Below, piece by piece: positions 1 to 6,055 of a stretch of DNA of 8,215 nucleotides (position 1 is the stretch's first letter; each line of letters opens with the position of its first letter). Both the position numbers and the translations under genes were made by a program. This stretch comes from Verrucomicrobiota bacterium. GTDB taxonomy: Bacteria; Verrucomicrobiota; Verrucomicrobiia; Limisphaerales; UBA9464. The notes under the pieces are model-generated. The model was not told the origin of the DNA. It saw only the letters and a program-made list of their open reading frames with translations, and ran no database searches. Where the stretch lies: NCBI GenBank assembly GCA_947454295.1, contig CANGMO010000088.1, forward strand, positions 1-8,215, in the 5' to 3' direction.

Positions 1-708
1 CCCTTGGGAGTGGCGGTCCGCGGGGATGTCGAGCCACACATCCGGCCATCCCGGGTACCCCAGGGGCAGGAGTCCAAAGGTTGAATCCGCGACAAAATCC
101 TCATGCGTTTCCACGAAGGACTGGCATTGGGAATGCCCCGGGTCGATCACACTGGCGACCGTGGTGTAGATGCGGAGGGGTGGAGTGCCGTCGAGCTGGG
201 TGCTGTTGAGCCAGATGCTGAGATTGTAGCTCCGGGTCTTGGGAACCGAGCCTCCGTTGGGAAGGCGGACCCGGCCGGTGTCCCCGGGGCAGCGATAGAT
301 GGCTGCGGTCCGATTGTACGGGAACAGCAGGCCCCGCTCGATGTTTGTGGTGTTGATGTCGGTCCGGACGTCCCCGGGGCACCACGAAGTACCGCGATTG
401 AATTGGCCGGTTTCCCCAACGCCCGGATCCACCGTGAGGACCGAGTCGTTTTGAATCAGGTGATCCTGATTGTCCCCGGCATACAGAAGATAGGCGAGTT
501 GCAGCTGCTTCAGATTGTTGAGGCAGGCGGCCGAATAGGCGGCCTGTTTCGCGCGGGCCAGCGCTGGCAGTAGCATCCCCGCGAGGATGGCGATGATGGC
601 AATCACCACCAGCAGCTCGATCAGCGTAAACCCGCTCACGATCGGCATCCTGCGCCGGGAGCCGCTGACTCCCGACCTGCCCCGGGCTGAAGTTGGCTTT
701 CGGATCAT
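1..708 (-). CDS. Prepilin-type N-terminal cleavage/methylation protein (pseudopilin-like, H-X9-DG type), partial
   Basis: The 236 visible codons read leftward from an ATG at 708 and stay open to the window edge, so the C-terminus is missing. A basic leader is followed by the type III prepilin signal: G26, then F27-T-L-I-E31 and a hydrophobic helix of about 20 residues (LLVVIAIIAILAGMLLPAL). PilD-type peptidase would be expected to cut after G26, and E31 is the conserved Glu+5. The globular part has two CPGD motifs (residues 110-113 and 140-143) and reaches a DIPADRH-like segment. In this family such a segment normally comes just before the H-X9-DG signature, which would lie outside the window. 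The start is uncertain: an in-frame ATG at 648 would give a six-residue leader ending in the same glycine, and neither start has a good Shine-Dalgarno. The family is very numerous in Verrucomicrobiota and Planctomycetota, and individual substrates or roles are mostly unknown. It is divergent from the next gene. Confidence 0.88.
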   Translation of the reverse strand, partial: MIRKPTSARGRSGVSGSRRRMPIVSGFTLIELLVVIAIIAILAGMLLPALARAKQAAYSAACLNNLKQLQLAYLLYAGDNQDHLIQNDSVLTVDPGVGETGQFNRGTSWCPGDVRTDINTTNIERGLLFPYNRTAAIYRCPGDTGRVRLPNGGSVPKTRSYNLSIWLNSTQLDGTPPLRIYTTVASVIDPGHSQCQSFVETHEDFVADSTFGLLPLGYPGWPDVWLDIPADRHSQG

Positions 709-805
709 GGGGTGGCGGACTAGCTGTATGGCTACTCCATAACGGCGGGCAACGCCATGCCGAAAATTGGCAGGAAAGTTCTCGGTGTGTCGCGGACGTT
801 CCCTC

Positions 806-809
806 AGGA
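806..809 (+). promoter_or_regulatory. Possible Shine-Dalgarno AGGA for the ATG at 820
   Basis: AGGA lies ten bases before the ATG at 820, a slightly long spacing. It favours this start over the in-frame ATG at 757, which would add 21 residues with no resemblance to the HAD family's usual N-terminus. The ATG at 757 has only a loose GGCGGG upstream. Confidence 0.35.
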
Positions 810-819
810 TTCCGCCGAA

Positions 820-2127
820 ATGACACGGTTGGTGCTGTTCGACATTGATGGAACGCTGATTCGGACCGGAGGCGCGGGGGTGCGGGCCTTTGAGAGGACG
901 GCGGACCTGATTCACGGGCGTCCCCGGGGGACGGATTCCCTTCGCTTCCACGGTCGCACCGATACGTCGCTGGTCCGGGAATTTCTTCGCACCCATCGCA
1001 TTCCCGACACGCCGTGGAATGTCCGGCACTTCCTCGACGCCTATGTGTTCCTGCTCGATGCGGAATTGCGCCACGGGGCAGGGGAGTTGTGTCCGGGTGT
1101 CCGGGAATACATTCAGGCGTTGCGCGCACTCCCGGAGCCCCCATTGCTCGGCCTGCTGACGGGCAACGTTCGCCTCGGTGCGGCACTTAAACTGGCTGCC
1201 CACGGCCTCACGGACGAATTCGTCCTGGGCGCCTTTGGCGACGATCATGAGGACCGCAATCAACTGGCGGTGATCGCCCGCGATCGAGCCAATCGCCGAT
1301 TGGGCCGGCGGCTGGAGGGACATGAAATCGTGGTGATCGGCGATACGGTCGCCGACATCGAATGCGCGCACCACATCGGTGCCCGGTGCCTTGCCGTTTC
1401 CACGGGCGGCATGTCGCTCTCCGATCTGCTCGCCCATTCGCCCGCCGTCGCCGTGGAATCCCTCGAGGAACCGGTGGCCGGGACCGTGGTGGGGCCCGGC
1501 CATGCCGTGAGCGTTCCAACCGATTGGGAATCCCTGTACCGTGTCGGGGATACCCGGTGGGACAAGGGACAGCCGGCTCCCGGTTTGGCCGACTTTTTGG
1601 CGCGCAATCCCTCGCTGCCCAAATCGCGCGTGCTGGTCCCCGGCTGCGGACGCGGCCATGACGCTGTGGCCTGGGCCAGGGCGGGACATCGGGTTCAAGG
1701 ATTGGATCTCGCTCCGAGCGCCGTGGCCGACGCGGCGCTCCGTGCCCCCTCCGACTTGCCGGCCGGCAGCCTGGAGTTCGTGGCCGGAGATTTCCTGGCG
1801 GCGCGCCCATCCGAGCCAGCCTTCGACTTCATCTTTGAGCACACGCTCTTCTGCGCAATCTCACCGAACCGGCGTGACGAGTACCTTGAGGCCATCTGGC
1901 GCCATCTGCGCCCGGGTGGCTCCTTCCTTGCGTTGCATTACCTCCAGCCTCGCGACCCCTCGGGGCCGCCCTTTGGTGTCACCGTCGCGGAGATCCTGCG
2001 GCGCTTCGGCACTCGACTCGAACTGGTCGGCCACTGGGTTCCTCCGTCGTTCGAAGGACGTCAGCATCGTGAGCGTTTCTTCCACTGGCGGCGTCCCGCG
2101 GGCGGAATTGGCAAGTCCGGATCGTAA
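820..2127 (+). CDS. Fusion protein: HAD-family phosphatase + TPMT-type SAM-dependent methyltransferase
   Basis: The protein has 435 residues from the ATG at 820; starting at 757 gives 456. Residues 1 to about 225 are a haloacid dehalogenase hydrolase of the phosphoglycolate-phosphatase-like type. Motif I is D8-I-D10-G-T, with D8 the expected nucleophile. Motif II is T114 in LLTGN, the motif III lysine is probably K124, and motif IV is GDT (174-176) with D179. The cap domain lies between motifs I and II. Residues from about 230 form a methyltransferase resembling the thiopurine S-methyltransferase / thiol methyltransferase family. An N-terminal W-E-x-L-Y...GDTRWDKGQPAPGL region is followed by the SAM-binding loop VPGCGRGHD (273-281), GLDLAPSAV and a FEHTLFCAI segment, then an R-P-G-G motif. 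TPMT relatives methylate thiols, halides or tellurite/selenite species; the substrate here cannot be read. The HAD half probably removes phosphate from a small molecule. Both catalytic halves look intact. Whether the fusion is genuine or comes from an indel at the junction near 1507 is discussed in the findings. Confidence 0.85.
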   Translation: MTRLVLFDIDGTLIRTGGAGVRAFERTADLIHGRPRGTDSLRFHGRTDTSLVREFLRTHRIPDTPWNVRHFLDAYVFLLDAELRHGAGELCPGVREYIQALRALPEPPLLGLLTGNVRLGAALKLAAHGLTDEFVLGAFGDDHEDRNQLAVIARDRANRRLGRRLEGHEIVVIGDTVADIECAHHIGARCLAVSTGGMSLSDLLAHSPAVAVESLEEPVAGTVVGPGHAVSVPTDWESLYRVGDTRWDKGQPAPGLADFLARNPSLPKSRVLVPGCGRGHDAVAWARAGHRVQGLDLAPSAVADAALRAPSDLPAGSLEFVAGDFLAARPSEPAFDFIFEHTLFCAISPNRRDEYLEAIWRHLRPGGSFLALHYLQPRDPSGPPFGVTVAEILRRFGTRLELVGHWVPPSFEGRQHRERFFHWRRPAGGIGKSGS

Positions 2128-2167
2128 ACAAGTGTAAACTTTTTTTAGGGGCGAACGGGTTTTTTGT

Positions 2168-2196
2168 TTGACCCTTCCTTCCCGCTTCTTTAGGTA
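2168..2196 (+). promoter_or_regulatory. Weak candidate sigma70-type promoter upstream of the pilus operon
   Basis: TTGACC at 2168-2173 is a good -35 match. A 17-base spacer leads to TAGGTA at 2191-2196, which matches the -10 consensus poorly (two of six). A transcript starting here would run almost at once into the hairpin at 2219-2252. No better promoter was found between 2128 and the pilM start. Confidence 0.2.
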
Positions 2197-2218
2197 CCCA
2201 AAAGAACAAGCCGTGATC

Positions 2219-2252
2219 GCCTGCCTGCGGGCACTCCGTGGCGGGCTTTTTT
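2219..2252 (+). terminator. Rho-independent terminator between the HAD-methyltransferase gene and pilM
   Basis: GCCTGCC (2219-2225) pairs with GGCGGGC (2240-2246), seven pairs including one G-U wobble. After a single bulged T at 2226, GCGG (2227-2230) pairs with CCGT (2236-2239), again with one wobble, closing a five-base loop. Six T residues follow directly (2247-2252). It lies 91 bases past the stop of the upstream gene and 33 bases before the pilM start. It most likely ends the HAD-methyltransferase transcript, but it could also act as an attenuator for any pilM transcript starting upstream of it. Confidence 0.8.
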
Positions 2253-2285
2253 ATCGGTTAAACCCGGGCTGAACGACATTTCGCC

Positions 2286-4145
2286 ATGCTGAAGTCGAAG
2301 TCATTTCTCGCGATCGATTTTGGGGCAGGAAGCCTCAAGATCGCCGAATTCGCGCCGTCCGCCGACGGCGGCCTTCGCCTGCTCCGATTTGCCGTCAAGC
2401 CGCTCGGGCTCGCTGGCTCCCAGGATGCCGCACGCGATGCGCTGCTGAAGAAGTCGCTGCCGGAACTGCTCACCGAGGGCGGCTTCGTGGCGCGCGAAGG
2501 CAATCTCAGCGCCCCGGGATTTCAGGTCTTCTCCAAGTTCGTGAAGCTGCCCCCGGTGGACAGCTCAAAGGTCACGCAGATCATCCAGTACGAGGCGCAG
2601 CAGAATGTGCCGTTCCCCCTCGCCGAGACGGCGTGGGACTATCAGATCCTCGGGTCCGCCCCCAGCGGCGAGCTCGAAGTGCTGCTGGTGGCGATCAAGT
2701 CGGACCTGGTTGAAAAGCTCTTCGCCTCAGGCGAGGCGGCCGGATTGAAGATGTCGATCATCGACTCTTCGATCGGCTCCTTGGCCAACTCCTTCCGCTA
2801 CAACTACGCCGATCAGGAAGGCTGCAGCCTGGTGATCGACATCGGTGCCAAGACCAGCAACGTCCTGCTCTTCGAAGCCGGCAAGTACTACGGCCGCAGC
2901 ATCAACGTCGGTTCCAACGCCATCACCCAGGAGTTTGCCGCCGAGGCCAAGCTCCGGTTCGATGACGCCGAGAAGTTCAAGCTGTCCGATGGCTTCGTGA
3001 GCCTGGGTGGCGCGTACGAGGAACCTGATGATCCCAAGCAGGCGGCGATCTCCAAGGTGGCCCGCAACGTCCTCACCCGACTCCACCTCCAGGTCAACCA
3101 GACCGTCCAGTTTTACCGCACCCAGCAGGGCGGTGCGGCTCCGGTTCGCGTGTTCCTCTGCGGCGGTGGCTCGATCCTTCCGTACGCCTCCCAGTTTTTT
3201 CAGGAGAAGCTCAATCTCCCCGTCGACTTCCTCAATCCGTTCCGGAATGTGGAAATCGATCCGAGCGTCGCGGTGGCCGACCTGGAAAAGGTCGCCCAGT
3301 GCTTCGGCGAGGTCGTGGGTGTCGGTCTGCGCAACGTCGCGCAGTGCCCGGTTGAGTTCAACCTGATGCCGAAGGCGTCGCTCTCGCGCCAGCAGTTCAA
3401 CTCCAAGAAGCCGTTCCTCCTGGCGGCGGCCTTTGTGCTCGCCGGCGGCGTGTTTGCCGCGGGCGGATTCCACGCCAAGCTGACCGACGCGCGTCGCGAA
3501 GGCCTCGAAAAGGTCAAGAGTCAGGTCGATCCGCTCGAACGGACCAAAACGTCGCTCGAAGGCGAGGAAGCCAAGCTCAAGCGGTCGCTTGATGAGGCGG
3601 CCAAGCTGGGCGAGTGGCTGCAATCCCGCACGCTTTGGGCTGAGATGTTTGCCGAGTTGCGCGGCGTGATGAAGGCCACCGAAGACGAGCAGCGCAAGAT
3701 CCTCAATCAGCCAGTGGGTGTGTGGATCGATGCGTTCATCTCGGCGGAGAATCAAACCCAGATCGCCGCCGGTGGCGAAGAGGAACCACAGAACACCGGC
3801 ATGAGCCGCTTTATGTCGGATCCGGTGCTCGCCAAGCGCTACGGCTTGATGCTGAAGCCTGCGGCCAGCGCCGAGGGGGCCGACAGTGCGGGGGGTGAAA
3901 AGAAGGCGAAGGCCAACACCAACACCAACGAACTTTCCACCATCAAGGTGACCTTCCGTGCGGTCAACCTGAACGAGACGGCGAACAACCAGCTGATCTA
4001 CGCCTTGGAAAAAGCCATCAAGGCGAGTCCGTCCTTCGACAAGGATGGCACGCAGCTGTCCGGCTCCCTGGAAAAGGCGGAAGCCAACGCCACCACCTTC
4101 ACCTTCCCGTTGAGTCTCAAGCTCAAGCGCCCCATCAAGCTCTGA
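2286..4145 (+). CDS. pilM: PilM-PilN fusion, type IV pilus inner-membrane platform protein (Amuc_1101 family PilM-like)
   Basis: The protein has 619 residues, far longer than a stand-alone PilM of about 350. Residues 1 to about 355 are an actin-like (FtsA/PilM) ATPase fold. They show a phosphate-1 motif AIDFGAGSLKIAE (9-21), a phosphate-2 motif VIDIGAKTSNVLLF (183-196) and an adenosine motif with CGGG (292-295). FNLMP at 358-362 matches the INLLP-type peptide at the N-terminus of PilN that docks into PilM. A transmembrane helix (about 376-395), a charged probable coiled coil (about 397-445) and a periplasmic part follow, as in PilN. The periplasmic part includes a low-complexity segment (about 490-550) and a C-terminal beta-rich end. 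The inferred role is the cytoplasm-to-periplasm bridge of the pilus alignment complex. The ATG at 2286 lacks a clear Shine-Dalgarno, but the phosphate-1 motif starts eight residues later, so an earlier start is not needed. The next gene begins 13 bases after the stop, suggesting co-transcription. Confidence 0.9.
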   Translation: MLKSKSFLAIDFGAGSLKIAEFAPSADGGLRLLRFAVKPLGLAGSQDAARDALLKKSLPELLTEGGFVAREGNLSAPGFQVFSKFVKLPPVDSSKVTQIIQYEAQQNVPFPLAETAWDYQILGSAPSGELEVLLVAIKSDLVEKLFASGEAAGLKMSIIDSSIGSLANSFRYNYADQEGCSLVIDIGAKTSNVLLFEAGKYYGRSINVGSNAITQEFAAEAKLRFDDAEKFKLSDGFVSLGGAYEEPDDPKQAAISKVARNVLTRLHLQVNQTVQFYRTQQGGAAPVRVFLCGGGSILPYASQFFQEKLNLPVDFLNPFRNVEIDPSVAVADLEKVAQCFGEVVGVGLRNVAQCPVEFNLMPKASLSRQQFNSKKPFLLAAAFVLAGGVFAAGGFHAKLTDARREGLEKVKSQVDPLERTKTSLEGEEAKLKRSLDEAAKLGEWLQSRTLWAEMFAELRGVMKATEDEQRKILNQPVGVWIDAFISAENQTQIAAGGEEEPQNTGMSRFMSDPVLAKRYGLMLKPAASAEGADSAGGEKKAKANTNTNELSTIKVTFRAVNLNETANNQLIYALEKAIKASPSFDKDGTQLSGSLEKAEANATTFTFPLSLKLKRPIKL

Positions 4146-4158
4146 CTTCCGACCCGGT

Positions 4159-5202
4159 ATGGCCTGGATTAAACGCAATCTTTTGTTCGTCGTCGGCCTC
4201 GCAGTGGCGGTCGTGCTGCTGGGCGTCGGCGTGTTCTATCTGCTCGGCACGATGCAGGAAGCCGAGGGAGCCAGCGCCGAGCTGACTGCCACCAACGAGA
4301 AGCTCGACGGACTCGTGAAGCGGCCGGTCTACCCCAACGCCAAGAACATCGAGGCGGTGAAGGCGGATCAGCAGCGGGTGGAGGCCTTCAAGGCCCGCGC
4401 CCGTGCCCGCTTTGGAATCATTCCCAAGACCGAGACGCTCAACAACGCCTCGTTCAAGTCACTGCTCGAAGGAACCATCCTGAATCTGAGCCGTGGCGCC
4501 GAGCGCTCCGGAGTGAAGCTTCCGGAAAAGTATGACTTCACCTTCGGCGAGCAGCGTCGCCAGCTACAGCTGCCTGAGAAGGCGCTCCCCAGCCTCGCGC
4601 TGCATCTCGGTGATTTGGCCGGAATCTGCCAGGTCCTCTTCGATGCCAAGGTTCACGCGTTGAATGGCCTTCGCCGTCCGCAGGTCGCCTCCACGGACAC
4701 CACCATGGGAAATGACTTCGTCACCAAGAAGGCGGACACCAACGCCGTGGTGGGTGCGTCGATCATTCCGTACGAGGTCTCGTTCGAATGCTTCAGCACT
4801 GAGCTGGGCGCGGTCCTCTCCGGTTTTCTCAACGCCAAGGAGGCGTACGTTCTCAAGACCATCAATGTGGAACACGGTTCCGGTACGGATGCCGCCGCCG
4901 CCACGCCGGATCCCAACGCAATGGCTCCCGCCGGCGCCTCCGATCCCCGCATGGCGCTTATGCGTCGCTACGGCATGAACCCTGGCATGGCGGCTCGCTA
5001 TGGTCTCGGCGCCGGTGCCCCGCAGGTGAATCCGCAGGGCGCTGCCGCTCCCGCGACCCCCGCGACTCCGACCAAGGCCGGACAGACCGCTCTCGATGAA
5101 AAGCCGCTCCGGGTGACGATTGCCCTCGAAGTGGTCAAGCTGGCACCTCCCGCACTGGCGGCGGCTCCTGCTGCGCCGGCCAAAACCCCCTCGAATCGTT
5201 GA
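4159..5202 (+). CDS. Amuc_1100-type pilus-associated PilO-like membrane protein
   Basis: The protein has 347 residues. A short basic N-terminus (M-A-W-I-K-R) leads into one transmembrane helix (about 8-30), then a helical probable coiled coil (about 32-85). An alpha/beta periplasmic part follows (about 90-240). Near the C-terminus is an Ala/Pro-rich low-complexity stretch (about 243-310), a final beta-strand (LRVTIALEVVKL, 316-327) and an Ala/Pro tail. This layout matches PilO and also Akkermansia Amuc_1100, including the Ala/Pro-rich stretch before the last strand. From memory, Amuc_1100 is an abundant pilus-locus protein known for signalling through host TLR2. The position between PilMN and the PilP-like gene fits the PilO slot, where it would pair with the PilN part of its neighbour. 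It starts 13 bases after pilM and ends three bases before the next start codon. No good Shine-Dalgarno is visible, so translational coupling is likely. Assignment rests on architecture, gene order and remembered resemblance. Confidence 0.8.
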   Translation: MAWIKRNLLFVVGLAVAVVLLGVGVFYLLGTMQEAEGASAELTATNEKLDGLVKRPVYPNAKNIEAVKADQQRVEAFKARARARFGIIPKTETLNNASFKSLLEGTILNLSRGAERSGVKLPEKYDFTFGEQRRQLQLPEKALPSLALHLGDLAGICQVLFDAKVHALNGLRRPQVASTDTTMGNDFVTKKADTNAVVGASIIPYEVSFECFSTELGAVLSGFLNAKEAYVLKTINVEHGSGTDAAAATPDPNAMAPAGASDPRMALMRRYGMNPGMAARYGLGAGAPQVNPQGAAAPATPATPTKAGQTALDEKPLRVTIALEVVKLAPPALAAAPAAPAKTPSNR

Positions 5203-5205
5203 CGC

Positions 5206-6000
5206 ATGCAATTCCTCAAGAAGCTTAAGGCGCATTACGACAAGATCGTTCTGGGGGTGGTGCTCCTGGCGGTCGCGGTGATGGCGTTGTTCCTGACCCA
5301 GGCGGCCAGCAGCGAACGCGGCAAACTCGACGAACAGCTCAACAAGCGTGTCACCGGTAAACAGGGTGAGGCGAAGCCTGTTGACCTGGCCGCGGGCATT
5401 TCATCACTCGAACGTCTCTCCCAACCCGCCGCGGTTCAGCTCGCTGGTGAGCACAAGACCTTCAACCCCGTCACTTGGGTATATAAGTCCGACGGAACGA
5501 TTACCCCGGGCTCTGGATCCGGAACCCGCGGTCTGGTGCTGACGGGCACTCAGCCGCTCAATCTGTCGATCCAGTTCTCGATGGTCGCCGGCACCGCCGA
5601 GCCCTATCGATATCAGTTCAGCATTACCCGCGACTACGAACGCAAGGCGGAGAAGCGCCGTCCTACCGTGGTTTCGTTGACTGAAGGCACCAAGAACGAC
5701 CTCTTCGTGCTTCGCGAGGTTCATGGTCCCAAGGACAATCCCACCGAGGTGGTAATCGAACTGCTCGAGGGCGGTGAGACCGTCACACTCGTCAAAGACA
5801 AGGTCTATACCAAGGGGTTGGCCTACGCCGCAGATCTTACCTATCCGGTCGAAAATCGCACCTGGACCCATAAGCGGGTCGATGAGTCCTTCGTTTTGTC
5901 CTCTGTCTCCTACAAGATTGTTGCCATTGCAAAAGACGAGATTGTAGTCTCGGCCCCCAACCGAGTCCGCACCACGATCAAGCTCTCCACCGTCCCCTGA
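5206..6000 (+). CDS. Amuc_1099-type pilus system membrane protein, PilP-like position
   Basis: The protein has 264 residues. A lysine-rich cytoplasmic N-terminus (MQFLKKLKAHYDK) precedes one transmembrane helix (about 14-32). A charged linker follows (about 35-85), then a beta-rich periplasmic region from about residue 86 (FNPVTWVYKSDGTI) to the end. The region 164-262 alternates short strands and charged turns and ends in KIVAIAKDEIVVSAPNRVRT, reminiscent of the small beta-domains of PilP or GspC that contact the secretin. Gene order (after the PilO-like gene, before the secretin) supports a PilP-equivalent linker between inner-membrane platform and outer-membrane channel. Unlike PilP it shows no lipobox and seems anchored by a transmembrane helix. 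The start is three bases after the preceding stop, so translation is probably coupled. Family assignment is by position and architecture; I do not see a diagnostic motif. Confidence 0.7.
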   Translation: MQFLKKLKAHYDKIVLGVVLLAVAVMALFLTQAASSERGKLDEQLNKRVTGKQGEAKPVDLAAGISSLERLSQPAAVQLAGEHKTFNPVTWVYKSDGTITPGSGSGTRGLVLTGTQPLNLSIQFSMVAGTAEPYRYQFSITRDYERKAEKRRPTVVSLTEGTKNDLFVLREVHGPKDNPTEVVIELLEGGETVTLVKDKVYTKGLAYAADLTYPVENRTWTHKRVDESFVLSSVSYKIVAIAKDEIVVSAPNRVRTTIKLSTVP

Positions 6001-6055
6001 TCCGTCTCCGACGCCCCTTTCACCCATTTTCCGAGTTCCAACCGAGAAGATCCCC

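Noticed and set aside
727..741. Inverted repeat TATGG-5-CCATA in the divergent intergenic region, and a TTGCCC...CATACA promoter-like pair on the minus strand between about 755 and 725
   Set aside because: Five-base arms are expected by chance and the promoter match is weak (4/6 and 3/6), so neither is supportable as an operator or promoter.
101..1186. A 361-codon minus-strand open frame over the left part of the window, and a plus-strand one at 103-573
   Set aside because: Both conflict with the prepilin-like reading (G/FTLIE, hydrophobic helix, CPGD motifs) at 1-708, and the first also overlaps the HAD gene. Neither has a recognisable domain.
2124..2139. Direct repeat GTAAAC...GTAAAC followed by a seven-T run
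   Set aside because: It is short and overlaps the stop codon of the upstream gene. No hairpin precedes the T-run, so it is not a terminator, and a single six-base repeat is not evidence of a binding site.
2727..4178. A 483-codon open frame on the minus strand opposite pilM
   Set aside because: It is antisense to a gene with clear PilM motifs, has no recognisable domain and spans the pilM/pilO-like junction. It is a codon-bias shadow.
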